Below are positions 46,101-53,104 of a stretch of DNA of 64,000 nucleotides, piece after piece (the first letter of the stretch is position 1; the number at the start of each line of letters is the position of its first letter). The notes below the pieces were generated by a model. It did no database searches. It had not been told where the DNA came from and saw only the letters and a program-made list of their open reading frames with translations. Location: positions 62,001-126,000 of the forward strand of contig CADBCY010000008.1 of the NCBI GenBank assembly GCA_902793325.1, in the 5' to 3' direction. The position numbers and the translations under genes were made by a program. Source of the stretch: an uncultured Eubacteriales bacterium. Its GTDB lineage: Bacteria; Bacillota; Clostridia; Christensenellales; Aristaeellaceae.

Positions 46101-46309
46101 AGGAGGCGGGCTTCGACGTGGTGGACCGCATCAGCGTCACCTACAGCGCTTCCGAGGCGCTGGCCCCGGTGATCGAGCGCAACGCGGAGACCATCATGTC
46201 CGCCGTGCTCGCCACCGCGCTGACCGCCGGCCCCGCGCCGGAGGGCGCCTACGCCAAGGACTGGAAGATCAACGGCGAGGCCGCCAGCCTGAGCGTGAAG
46301 CAGAACTGA
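43163..46309 (+). CDS. ileS: Isoleucyl-tRNA synthetase (eukaryote-like, type 2)
   Basis: Charges tRNA-Ile, with an editing domain. The 1048-residue protein has the HIGH motif at residues 55-58 in GKPHIGHIETRAIKDL, the CP1 editing domain (about 190-400, with TTPWTLPSNVALCV), KMSKH near 600 (DGRKMSKHLGN) and a long C-terminal region without an obvious C-terminal zinc finger. Length and HIGH context match the type 2 IleS clade, which is usually insensitive to mupirocin, rather than the shorter type 1. GGAGGG lies before the ATG. Controlled by the T-box. Confidence 0.97.
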   Translation: MIEKVSTALDFLTREKEVIKFWNENHIFEKSIEQREGNEVFTFFDGPPTANGKPHIGHIETRAIKDLIPRYQTMKGKKVLRKAGWDTHGLPVELEVEKQLGLDGKEQIEQYGIEPFIKECKKSVWKYKGEWEKMSERVGYWADMENPYITYDDNYIESVWWSLKQIADMGLLYKGHKVVPYCPRCGTALSSHEVSQGYKEVKERSAVVRFKVVGEDNTYIYAWTTTPWTLPSNVALCVNPDETYARFDYDGRTVIMADPLIAKVLGEDAVVENKTTFPGRELVGLRYEPLFDFQREAIKGVENEENAWTVVADGYVTMTDGTGVVHQAPAFGEDDARVGRENHIPFLQMVNTRGEMTEGTHWPGVFVKKADPMILEELEREGKLVSAPYFTHDYPFCWRCDTPLIYYARSTWFIRMTEVRDQLVANNNTVNWYPDNIREGRFGNFLENVIDWGLSRERYWGTPLPVWVCADCGRIHVIGSRAELREMGRDVPADIELHRPYIDAVTLTCPACGGAMKRTPEVIDCWYDSGSMPFAQWHYPFENREVFEENFPANFISEAIDQTRGWFYTLMAISTLIFHRAPYENVVVMGHVQDKDGRKMSKHLGNVVDPWDVLNRQGADAVRWYFYATSAPWLPTRFSHELVSEMQSKFMGTLWNTYAFFCMYAAIDGYDPAEHAADPKDLTLMDRWALSKLNSLVKFVDEGMAEYRIFETARAIQGFVDELSNWYVRLSKSRFWGKDWTGDKRAAYHTLYTVLVTLCKVAAPYIPFMTESMYRNLVAGVVEGAPESVHLCDFPVADEAQIDRALEAEMDEVAQAVQLGRAARSAANIKVRQALGTLYVKGAALGEEYAALIRDELNVEEIRFVDDARAFTTYQIKPQLRTLGRRYGKLVPAIGEYLKAVDGSAFVDALNRDGAVRFEIDGNPVELSADDCLIEPAQKPGFMAQTEGDMTVVIDTNLTPALIEKGFVREVISKLQTMRKEAGFDVVDRISVTYSASEALAPVIERNAETIMSAVLATALTAGPAPEGAYAKDWKINGEAASLSVKQN

Positions 46310-46325
46310 TTGTATCATCCGCAAC

Positions 46326-46401
46326 GCCGACAGAGGCCGCAACCGCGGAGATTCCCCCGAAAGACCGCCGACACGGAGGGGGGATCTCCGCTCGTTGCGT
46401 C
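46326..46401. repeat. Dispersed palindromic element, copy B
   Basis: About 76 bp, alignable with 11717-11789 over its full length. It pairs GCGGAGATTCCCCC (46345-46358) with GGGGGGATCTCCGC (46378-46391). Relative to copy A one T-A pair has become C-G and another T-G, so the stem is kept. It lies 16 bp after the ileS stop. Confidence 0.6.
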
Positions 46402-46458
46402 CGGCGGCGTCGCCCGGTTCCGTCCGATTTTTGCCGGAAACGTTTCCCGGAAATGTCT

Positions 46459-46487
46459 TTGCATTTGCACGCGCCCGCGTTTATGCT
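46459..46487 (+). promoter_or_regulatory. Candidate promoter of the secreted C39-like gene
   Basis: TTGCAT (46459-46464), 17-bp spacer, TATGCT (46482-46487), 40 bp before the ATG. A GGTATATCA direct repeat follows. Confidence 0.5.
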
Positions 46488-46526
46488 GTAGGTATATCAG
46501 GTATATCAGGATTAGGAGAGTTATCC

Positions 46527-47093
46527 ATGCGGCGCACCCTGTACCGACTGCTCGCGCTCGCCTCGCTGGCGGCGCTGTTTGCGCTGCCCGCGGGGGCGGA
46601 AGGCGCGTACTACGGCTCGCACCCCGCCGACGACGTGTACCAGGTGCAGACCTCCAGGCACACCTGCACGCTCATCGCCTGCACCATGATGCTGCGCAAT
46701 TTCTCCAGCCTGCGGGGCAGCCCGTACATCCAGGTGACGGAGACCGGCGTGGGCCGCTACGGCTGGATCCAGGGCGTGGGCCTGAGCCACAGCTTCACCA
46801 TCGGCGGCGTGACGGTGGGCATGAGCGCGGACATCCGCAGCGCGCGGGACCGCAAGGAGTACCTCATCCGCGCGCTGGAGGCGCACCCCGAGGGCGTGGT
46901 GATCTACGACACCGGCGCGCCGCACGCCGTGTGGCTGTTCGGCTACGATGCGGACAGCGACACCTTCTACTGCGCCGACACCTACGAGGGCAAGGGCGGG
47001 AAGGGCATCCCGCTGGCGGAGTCCAGCATCCGCGGCGCGACGCAGCAGGACAAGGTGAACACGATCGACCGCATCTGGTACATCGAGGAATAG
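46527..47093 (+). CDS. Secreted C39-like (papain-fold) protein
   Basis: A 188-residue protein with a signal peptide (1-24, ending AGA). The mature part has SRHTCTLIACTMMLRNFSS (Cys47 and Cys52) and, near the end, APHAVWLFGYDADSDTFYCAD (His133, Asp141). This Cys...His...Asp order and the 'GYD.D...Y..D' segment resemble peptidase C39-like domains (PF13529 type). Whether Cys47 or Cys52 would be the nucleophile is unclear, and the usual CGP context is absent, so activity is doubtful. TAGGAGAG lies before the ATG. Single gene with a strong terminator. Confidence 0.7.
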   Translation: MRRTLYRLLALASLAALFALPAGAEGAYYGSHPADDVYQVQTSRHTCTLIACTMMLRNFSSLRGSPYIQVTETGVGRYGWIQGVGLSHSFTIGGVTVGMSADIRSARDRKEYLIRALEAHPEGVVIYDTGAPHAVWLFGYDADSDTFYCADTYEGKGGKGIPLAESSIRGATQQDKVNTIDRIWYIEE

Positions 47094-47110
47094 AGGGCAT
47101 CCGCCGAGGA

Positions 47111-47145
47111 AAGCGCCCTGACGCCCGCCGGGCGTCAGGGCGCTT
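47111..47145. terminator. Bidirectional terminator
   Basis: Perfect 16-bp stem AAGCGCCCTGACGCCC/GGGCGTCAGGGCGCTT with loop GCC, followed by TTGCG on the plus strand and TTTCC on the minus strand. Serves the C39-like gene and the convergent DUF3786 gene. Confidence 0.88.
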
Positions 47146-47166
47146 TTGCGCCATCCGCGGGTCGCG

Positions 47167-47811
47167 TCAGAAGCTGCCGCTCCGCAGCGTCACGCCCGCC
47201 AGCTTCGCCAGCCGCAATACGCCCTCGGAGGCGATGGTCACGACGCTCTCCACGTGGATGAAGTCGGTGGCGCTGCGGTCGAACAGCAGGTTGGCCTGGG
47301 CGGGGAACTCGTCGTCGCCGTCCCAGAAGTGAAAGCGCACAGGAATGCACTCGAAGCCCTTCACCTCGAAGCCCACGTCGGAGACGGGCAGCCGGACCCC
47401 GCCCATGCGGCGAAAGGCCTCCTCCAGCGCCTCCGTCCGGCCGGAGAAGGTGGCGGCGAACACCTCGGTCACCGTCTTCTGGAAGGCGGGGCCGAAGGGA
47501 GACGCGCCCTTCAACTGCGCAAAGGGCAGCCATTCGCCCGTGCGCCGCGCGCCGTCCCGGCAATAGTGGAACAGCGTGTACACGTTGAGCCGCGTGTTCA
47601 CCGACACCGGTTCGGCGTCGTCCGGCGCCACGACGGAGCCCTCCCGGCGGTGCACGCCCAGCCGCCGCCCGAAGTGCCGCAGGGTCAGGTAGTCCCCCTC
47701 GACCTTCAGCTCCGGCAGCCGGCGCAGCAGCGCGCCCTGGTCCATGGCCAGGAACCGCTGCCGCCATTGATCGCACTGCAATTCGTAGTTGGAAACGACG
47801 GGCTTCTTCAT
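47167..47811 (-). CDS. DUF3786 domain-containing protein
   Basis: A 214-residue soluble protein. It begins MKKPVVSNYELQCDQWRQRF and contains LRHFGRRLGVHRREG, LFHYCRDGARRTGEW and FEVKGFECIPVRFHFWDGDD followed by AQANLLFDRSATDFIH, the conserved landmarks of DUF3786. The family occurs in anaerobes and is sometimes linked to metal or corrinoid enzymes; its role is unproven. GGAGG lies five bases before the ATG. Single gene with its own promoter. Confidence 0.82.
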   Translation of the reverse strand: MKKPVVSNYELQCDQWRQRFLAMDQGALLRRLPELKVEGDYLTLRHFGRRLGVHRREGSVVAPDDAEPVSVNTRLNVYTLFHYCRDGARRTGEWLPFAQLKGASPFGPAFQKTVTEVFAATFSGRTEALEEAFRRMGGVRLPVSDVGFEVKGFECIPVRFHFWDGDDEFPAQANLLFDRSATDFIHVESVVTIASEGVLRLAKLAGVTLRSGSF

Positions 47812-47837
47812 GCCGCACCTCCGGGGACGTTTTTCTT

Positions 47838-47866
47838 ATCATAGCATGGATGGCGGGCGGGATCAA
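47838..47866 (-). promoter_or_regulatory. Promoter of the DUF3786 gene
   Basis: Minus strand TTGATC (47866-47861), 17-bp spacer, TATGAT (47843-47838). Confidence 0.7.
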
Positions 47867-47922
47867 TGGGGAATCGGAAGCGAAGGACGGGGGAAGAATA
47901 CCCGGGCGGCGCGGTTGCGTTA

Positions 47923-47947
47923 AATTCCAATAAAACAAGTCGGAATT
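47923..47947 (+). promoter_or_regulatory. Candidate Rrf2 (IscR/CymR-like) operator
   Basis: Inverted repeat AATTCC-N13-GGAATT ending just upstream of the -35 box of the iscR promoter. The arms resemble the GGAAT half-sites of CymR/IscR-type Rrf2 regulators; autoregulation by the first gene is likely. Confidence 0.5.
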
Positions 47948-47949
47948 GA

Positions 47950-47978
47950 TTGACACGGCGGGGGAGAGGTGATACAAT
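47950..47978 (+). promoter_or_regulatory. SigA-type promoter of the iscR-nifS operon
   Basis: TTGACA (47950-47955), 17-bp spacer, TACAAT (47973-47978), 60 bp before the iscR ATG. Confidence 0.85.
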
Positions 47979-48037
47979 ACTCCTGCCAACACCGAGTGAA
48001 ACGCTCGGAATTCCGCGGCGCAGGGGAGGCGGTTCCG

Positions 48038-48475
48038 ATGAAGCTATCCACGCGGGGTCGCTATGGCATCCACGCCATGTACGACCTGGCGGTCAACGCC
48101 GACCGCGGGCCGCAGTCCATCAAGGCCATCGCCGAGCGGGAGGACATCCCCGAGGCGTACCTGGAGCAGCTCATCGCGGTGCTGAAAAAGCAGAAGCTGG
48201 TGAACAGCACCCGCGGCGCGCAGGGCGGCTACGCGCTGGCCCGCCGGCCCGAGGAGATCACCGTGGGCGACGTGCTGCGGGCCCTGGAGGGCGGGCTGAA
48301 CCTGGTGGAATGCCTCCAGGAGACGGAAACCTGCGGCCGCACCTGCGATTGCCCGTCCCGCATCGTGTGGATGAAGATCCAGGCGGGGCTGGACAGCATC
48401 GTGGACGGCATCACCCTGAAGGACATGGTCGAAGATCACGAGCGCATCGGCGCGGCGCCGCAGACCCCGGTCTGA
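48038..48475 (+). CDS. iscR: Rrf2 family regulator, IscR-like
   Basis: A 145-residue winged-helix regulator. MKLSTRGRYGIHAMYDLAVN is the family N-terminus, the recognition helix lies near 28-50, and a cysteine cluster, Cys92, Cys99, Cys103 and Cys105 in VECLQETETCGRTCDCPSR, could hold a [2Fe-2S] cluster, although spacing differs from E. coli IscR. The position directly before nifS implies control of cluster assembly or cysteine metabolism. ATG 48038 has GGGGAGG upstream; the frame is open further but that part covers the promoter. CymR function is an alternative. Confidence 0.88.
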   Translation: MKLSTRGRYGIHAMYDLAVNADRGPQSIKAIAEREDIPEAYLEQLIAVLKKQKLVNSTRGAQGGYALARRPEEITVGDVLRALEGGLNLVECLQETETCGRTCDCPSRIVWMKIQAGLDSIVDGITLKDMVEDHERIGAAPQTPV

Positions 48476-48504
48476 GTCGCCCGCAGCGCAGGAGGATAGA
48501 TATT

Positions 48505-49713
48505 ATGCGAGTATACATGGACAACGGCGCCACCACCCGCGTCACCGAACCGGTGATGGAGGCCATGCAGCCCTACTTCTGCCAGGTATTCGGCAACCCC
48601 TCTTCCGTGCACGCCTACGGCCGCGAGGCCCGCAAGGCGGTAGAGGCGGCCCGCGCGCAGGTGGCGAAGGCCATCGGCGCCGACCCGCGGGAGATCTTCT
48701 TCACCGGCTGCGGCACCGAGGCCGACAACTGGGCCATCCGCGGCACGGCCTACGGCTACGCGAAGAAGGGCCGGCACATCATCACCACCAACTTCGAGCA
48801 CCACGCCGTGCTGCACACCTGCCGGCAGCTCGAAAAGGAAGGCTTCGAGGTCACCTACCTGCCCGTGGACGCGGACGGCCTGGTCAGCCCCGGGCAGCTC
48901 GAGGCGGCCATCCGCCCGGATACCACGCTGGTCACCATCATGTACGCCAACAACGAGATCGGCACCATCGAGCCCATCCCCGAGCTGGCGGCGGTGGCGA
49001 AGAAGCACGGCGTGGTGTTCCACACCGATGCGGTGCAGGCCATCGGCCACGTGAAGATCGACGTGAAGGCGCAGGACATCGACATGCTCAGCATGTCCGG
49101 CCACAAGTTCCACGCGCCCAAGGGCATCGGCGTGCTGTACAAGCGGCAGGGGCTGCACGTCCAGCAGCTGATGCAGGGCGGCGCGCAGGAGCGCAACCAG
49201 CGCCCGGGCACCGAGAACCTGGCGGGCATCGTGGGCATCGGCAAGGCCATCGAGCTGGCCACCGCCGACATCGACGCCCGCGCGGCGAAGATGCGCGCCA
49301 TCCGCGACCACATGATCGCGCGCATCCTGAAGGAGATCCCCTACGTGAAGCTGAACGGCCATCCCACGCAGCGCATGTGCGGCAACGTGAACGTGTCCTT
49401 CCAGTTCATCGAGGGCGAATCCATGCTGCTGCACCTGGACCTGAGGGGCATCGCGGCGAGCTCCGGCTCCGCCTGCACCTCCGGCTCGCTGGATCCCTCG
49501 CACGTGCTGCTGGCCATCGGCCTGCCCCACGAGATCGCGCACGGCTCCCTGCGGCTGAGCCTGTGCGAGGAGAACACGATGGAAGAGGCCGACTACGTGG
49601 TGGACAGCCTGGTGGAGATCGTGGGCATGCTGCGCGCGATGTCGCCGCTGTACGACGACTTCCTCAAGGGCGAGACGACCGCTTCCCGCTGTCCCGCCTG
49701 CCCCGCCCGCTGA
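48505..49713 (+). CDS. nifS: Cysteine desulfurase (NifS/IscS)
   Basis: Takes sulfur from cysteine for Fe-S clusters and tRNA thiolation. The 402-residue PLP enzyme has YMDNGATTRV at the start, the PLP lysine Lys201 in SMSGHKFHAPKGIG and the active-site Cys324 in SSGSACTSGSLDPSHVL, the long-loop (group I) form. GGAGG lies eight bases before the ATG. Follows iscR by 29 bp and precedes a broken iscU. The extended tail after DDFLKGE ends in a Cys-x-x-Cys (CPAC), unusual for the family. Confidence 0.97.
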   Translation: MRVYMDNGATTRVTEPVMEAMQPYFCQVFGNPSSVHAYGREARKAVEAARAQVAKAIGADPREIFFTGCGTEADNWAIRGTAYGYAKKGRHIITTNFEHHAVLHTCRQLEKEGFEVTYLPVDADGLVSPGQLEAAIRPDTTLVTIMYANNEIGTIEPIPELAAVAKKHGVVFHTDAVQAIGHVKIDVKAQDIDMLSMSGHKFHAPKGIGVLYKRQGLHVQQLMQGGAQERNQRPGTENLAGIVGIGKAIELATADIDARAAKMRAIRDHMIARILKEIPYVKLNGHPTQRMCGNVNVSFQFIEGESMLLHLDLRGIAASSGSACTSGSLDPSHVLLAIGLPHEIAHGSLRLSLCEENTMEEADYVVDSLVEIVGMLRAMSPLYDDFLKGETTASRCPACPAR

Positions 49714-49767
49714 CGGTCAACGAAAGCAAAGCGCTATCAGTTATAGCCAATGAAGGGAGCTACGCAT

Positions 49768-50108
49768 ATGGATTACACCGAGCAGGTCATGGACCACTTC
49801 ATGCATCCCCGTAACATGGGCGAGATGGAAGACGCCAGCGGCGTGGGCACCGTCGGCAACGCCAAGTGCGGCGATATCATGCGCATCTACATCAAGGTGG
49901 AGAACGACGTCATCACCGACGTGAAGTTCAAGACCTTCGGCTGCGGCGCGGCCATCGCCACCTCCAGCAAGGCCCGCCGGTGAAGGTGCACTGTTCCGTG
50001 CTGGCCGAGGAGGCGCTGCACGCCGCCATCCAGGACTACCGCGAGCGCCTCGCCAAGGGCGAAAAGCCCCGCACCGAGGAGGACGACGAGGACATAAAGT
50101 ACGTCTGA
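49768..50108 (+). pseudogene. iscU: iscU/nifU-like Fe-S scaffold, frameshifted by an internal deletion
   Basis: The reading frame from 49768 (GGGAG upstream) gives MDYTEQVMDHFMHPRNMGEM and runs through AKCGD (Cys34) and FGCGAAIATSS (Cys59) exactly like NifU-type scaffolds, then reads KARR and stops at 49983. The missing C-terminal part continues in another frame from about 49971: PPVKVHCSVLAEEALHAAIQ, with the third cluster cysteine, to a stop at 50108. Normally about 29 residues (the helix ending in an LPPVK-type sequence) separate ATSS from PPVK; here only five bases remain, so roughly 80 bp is lost and the frame broken. Either a real pseudogene or a sequence error. Confidence 0.85.
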
Positions 50109-50174
50109 TCCGCCGTTTCCGAGACCGCCATCCTTCCCGCGGAGGATGGCGGTTTGACCCATGGAGGGATGCCC

Positions 50175-50552
50175 GTGACCCCGGACGAGCTGCAATTCTT
50201 CGACGGAAAGCCCGGCGCGCTGGAGCTGTACGAGCGCTTCCGGGCACGGCTGTTTGAAATCGCCCCGGACGCGGCCGTGCAGGTCCACCGCACGCAGATC
50301 ACGTTCAGGACCCGCTACGGCTTCGCGTTCGTCTCCTTTGCGCCGGTGCGCCGCGCGGCGGCGCGGGGGAAGGACTGGCTGACGGTGAGCTTCGGCCTGC
50401 CCGCCAGGGTGGAATCACCCCGCGTGGACGCCGCCGTGGAGGCCCGGCCCAACCGCTGGACGCATCACGTGCTCGTCGACGACCCCGCGCGGCTGGACGA
50501 CGCGCTGTTCGGGTGGATCGCCGAGGCCGCGGCATTTTCCCGCCGAAAGTAG
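50175..50552 (+). CDS. DUF5655 family protein
   Basis: A 125-residue soluble protein that begins VTPDELQFFDGKPGALELYE and has VQVHRTQITFRTRYGFAFVSF and WTHHVLVDDPARLDD, typical of DUF5655 proteins found alone or fused to other domains; function unknown. GTG 50175 lies six bases after GGAGGG; an ATG at 50169 is immediately after that site and a TTG at 50154 precedes it, so GTG fits best. It lies between the broken iscU and the Cys-rich gene. Confidence 0.78.
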   Translation: MTPDELQFFDGKPGALELYERFRARLFEIAPDAAVQVHRTQITFRTRYGFAFVSFAPVRRAAARGKDWLTVSFGLPARVESPRVDAAVEARPNRWTHHVLVDDPARLDDALFGWIAEAAAFSRRK

Positions 50553-50568
50553 ACCGAAAGGACGCGAC

Positions 50569-50793
50569 ATGGAGCAGAAGACCTGCGACTACAGCTACCT
50601 GCCCTGCCAGTTCTGCGTGGGCAAGAACCATTGCAGGCAGTGCGGCGAGGACATCCGCCGCGCGCTGCTGGGCCTCTCCGGCGTGGCGGCGGTGGAGATG
50701 GACGTCCCCGCCCGCAGGCTCACCCTGACGCTGGACGGCGCGGACTTCGACGACGTGGCCGACGCCGCCGACGCCCTCGGCGTGTTCCTCTGA
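50569..50793 (+). CDS. Small Cys-rich HMA-like protein
   Basis: A 74-residue protein. Residues 1-25 have five or six cysteines (CDYSYLPCQFCVGKNHCRQC). The rest, EDIRRALLGLSGVAAVEMDV and RRLTLTLDGADFDDVADAAD, has the helix-strand-strand-helix pattern of heavy-metal-associated domains, with CRQC near the CxxC position. A metal chaperone or cluster-binding role is plausible, not shown. The ATG has AAAGGA upstream. Starts 17 bp after DUF5655. Confidence 0.65.
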   Translation: MEQKTCDYSYLPCQFCVGKNHCRQCGEDIRRALLGLSGVAAVEMDVPARRLTLTLDGADFDDVADAADALGVFL

Positions 50794-50848
50794 CGGCCCC
50801 GCGGCCGCCCCGTTTCCCGATCCCCACACCCTGTCCCGGAGGATAACG

Positions 50849-52633
50849 ATGATTCACGGCAACCTGACCGGCATACGCGAGAGCGTATTGAACGAGCTGG
50901 AGAAGCTCTACGACGCGGAGTTCGAGCGGGACGTGTTCCTGCCCGACCGGCTGCTGAACCTGCTGGTGCGCTACACGGAGCAACTGAACCGCGAGCTGCT
51001 GGTGTACCTGGGGCGGGACGGCACGGTGCTGGAGATCGCCGTGGGCTCCATCGGCAGCATCGCCCTGCCGGAGCTGCACCTCAGGCGCAACCTGGACCGG
51101 CTGTCCGGCTTCCGCTGCATCCACACCCATCCCGGCGGGGGCGCGCGGCTGTCCGACGTGGATCTGCAGGCCCTGCGGCTGCTGCGCTTCGACAGCATGT
51201 GCGCCGTGGGCGTGGCGGAGGGCCGCTGCACCGGCATCAGCGCCGCGTTCCTGGGCGAGGTGGAGTACGATAACCTCACCATCGTCGTCAGGGGCCCGGT
51301 GAAGCCCGGCCGCATCCCCCAGCAGCTTTGGATGAAGGAGATCGAGCTCGCGGAGGAGCGCGTGCGCAGGGCCATCGAGAAGGGCGGCCTCGTGGAGGAG
51401 GCGGAGAAGGCCATGCTCATCTCCACCGACAGCGAGGAGAGCCTGGACGAACTGGCCAGCCTGGCGGAGACCGCCGGCGCCATGGTCATCACCCGCGTGC
51501 TGCAGAGCCGCCAGCGGCCCGACCCCGCCACCTTCATCGGCAGCGGCAAGGCCGAGGAGCTGGCGCTCGTCTGCCAGGCGATGGAGATCGACCTCGCGAT
51601 TCTGGACGACGAGCTCACCGGCGCGCAGCAGCGCAACCTGGAGAACGCGCTGGGGGTGCGGGTGATCGACCGCACGGCGCTGATCCTGGACATCTTCGCC
51701 CAGCGCGCCCAGTCCGCCGAGGGCAAGCTGCAGGTGGAGCTGGCGCAGATGAAGTACCGCCTGCCCAGGCTCGCGGGCATGGGCGCGGCGCTGTCCCGCC
51801 TGGGCGGCGGCATCGGCACCCGCGGCCCCGGCGAAACGCAGCTGGAGGTGGATCGCCGCCGCGTGCGCCGCCGCATCGACGACCTCGAGGCGCAACTGAA
51901 GGAGCTGAAGAAGCAGCGCGACCTGCGCCGCGCGCGCCGGGAGAAGACCGGCCAGACTACCGTGGCGTTGGTGGGCTATACCAACGCCGGCAAGTCCACG
52001 CTGCTGAACGCGCTGTCGGGCTCGGACGTGCTGGTGGAGGACAAGCTGTTCGCCACGCTGGACCCCGTCATGCGCCAGGTGGAGCTGCCGGAGAACCGCA
52101 GTTGCCTGGTGGTGGACACGGTGGGCTTCATCCGAAAGCTCCCCCACCCGCTGGTGCAGGCGTTCCGCTCCACGCTGGAGGAGGCGCTGTACGCGGATCT
52201 GCTGGTGATCGTGTCCGACCTCTCCAGTCCCCACTACGCCCAGCAGCGTGCCACGGTGTACGACGTGCTGAACGAGCTGGGCGCCGCGGACAAGCCGATC
52301 CTGGAGGCGCTGAACAAGGCTGACCGGGCGAAGCTTCCGGACATCATCGAGCCCGCCGACGCCATCCTCATCTCCGCCAGGGAGGGCGAGGGCCTCGACC
52401 GGCTCCGGCTGGCGATCTCCCGCCGCATCGCGACCCTGCGGCACAGGACGGAGCTGGTGATCCCCTACGACAAGGGGAACGTGCTCTCCCTGCTCCACGA
52501 CAAGGGGCAGGTGCTGGAGGAGGAATACCTCGCCGAGGGCACGAGAGTGAGCTGTATGCTGGACGCGGCGCTGTACCGGCGGGTGCTGGGGATGCTGGGC
52601 ATCCGGCCCGCGCGGGACGAGGACGGAGAATAG
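50849..52633 (+). CDS. hflX: GTPase HflX with N-terminal JAMM-like extension
   Basis: Ribosome-binding GTPase that rescues stalled or heat-damaged ribosomes. The 594-residue protein has an additional N-terminal region (1-about 165) with HTHPGGGARLSDVD (92-105), an exact HxHP-x6-SxxD JAMM metalloprotease motif, then the HflX nucleotide-binding region (about 185-355), a coiled linker (RRIDDLEAQLKELKKQRDL) and the G domain with GYTNAGKST (G1) and DTVGFIRKLP. It ends with a C-terminal domain. Typical bacterial HflX without the extension is about 430 residues. The start ATG has GGAGG upstream. The C_GCAxxG_C_C gene follows. Confidence 0.92.
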   Translation: MIHGNLTGIRESVLNELEKLYDAEFERDVFLPDRLLNLLVRYTEQLNRELLVYLGRDGTVLEIAVGSIGSIALPELHLRRNLDRLSGFRCIHTHPGGGARLSDVDLQALRLLRFDSMCAVGVAEGRCTGISAAFLGEVEYDNLTIVVRGPVKPGRIPQQLWMKEIELAEERVRRAIEKGGLVEEAEKAMLISTDSEESLDELASLAETAGAMVITRVLQSRQRPDPATFIGSGKAEELALVCQAMEIDLAILDDELTGAQQRNLENALGVRVIDRTALILDIFAQRAQSAEGKLQVELAQMKYRLPRLAGMGAALSRLGGGIGTRGPGETQLEVDRRRVRRRIDDLEAQLKELKKQRDLRRARREKTGQTTVALVGYTNAGKSTLLNALSGSDVLVEDKLFATLDPVMRQVELPENRSCLVVDTVGFIRKLPHPLVQAFRSTLEEALYADLLVIVSDLSSPHYAQQRATVYDVLNELGAADKPILEALNKADRAKLPDIIEPADAILISAREGEGLDRLRLAISRRIATLRHRTELVIPYDKGNVLSLLHDKGQVLEEEYLAEGTRVSCMLDAALYRRVLGMLGIRPARDEDGE

Positions 52634-52648
52634 GCGGGAGGCGGGAAT

Positions 52649-53104
52649 ATGACGCGCAGGGAACGGGCAGAGGCGAACTTCCGGGCGGGGTACAACTGCG
52701 CCCAGTCGGTGGCGCTGGCCTTCGACGATCTGGTGCCCATGGACCGCGCGCTGCTCGCGCGCATGGCGTCGCCGCTGGGCGGCGGCATGGGGCGGCTTAG
52801 GGAGGTCTGCGGCGCGGTGAGCGGCATGCTGCTCGTGCTGGGCGCGCTGTACGGCTACGACGCGCCGGGCGAGGACGCGAAAAAGGCGGCGCTCTACGCG
52901 CAGGTGCAGGCGCTGGCGCTGGCGTTCGAGCAGCGGCACGGCTCCATCGTGTGCCGGGAGCTGCTGGGAATCGAGGACAGGCGCCAGCCGCCGACGCCCA
53001 CCCCGCGTACGGCGGACTTCTACGAAAAGCGCCCCTGCGGCCGCTTCATCGGCGACGCCGCGGCGCTGCTGGAGGCGTACATCGCGGAGCACCCGCCCGC
53101 GTGA
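52649..53104 (+). CDS. C_GCAxxG_C_C family protein
   Basis: A 151-residue cysteine-containing helical protein. It has AGYNCAQSVALAF, GGGMGRLREVCGAVSGMLL (the GCAxxG-like core, here CGAVSG), a later Cys in SIVCREL and RPCGRF at the end, which fit this anaerobe family; many are thought to bind metals or clusters or act in redox, but function is unproven. GGGAGGCGGG lies before the ATG. Starts 15 bp after hflX and is probably co-transcribed. Confidence 0.85.
   Translation: MTRRERAEANFRAGYNCAQSVALAFDDLVPMDRALLARMASPLGGGMGRLREVCGAVSGMLLVLGALYGYDAPGEDAKKAALYAQVQALALAFEQRHGSIVCRELLGIEDRRQPPTPTPRTADFYEKRPCGRFIGDAAALLEAYIAEHPPA

Noticed and set aside
42824-46342. Minus-strand open frame of about 1170 codons opposite ileS
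   Set aside because: Shadow of a GC-rich gene; the composition (His/Val/Gly/Ala-rich) is typical for antisense frames here and ileS is certain.
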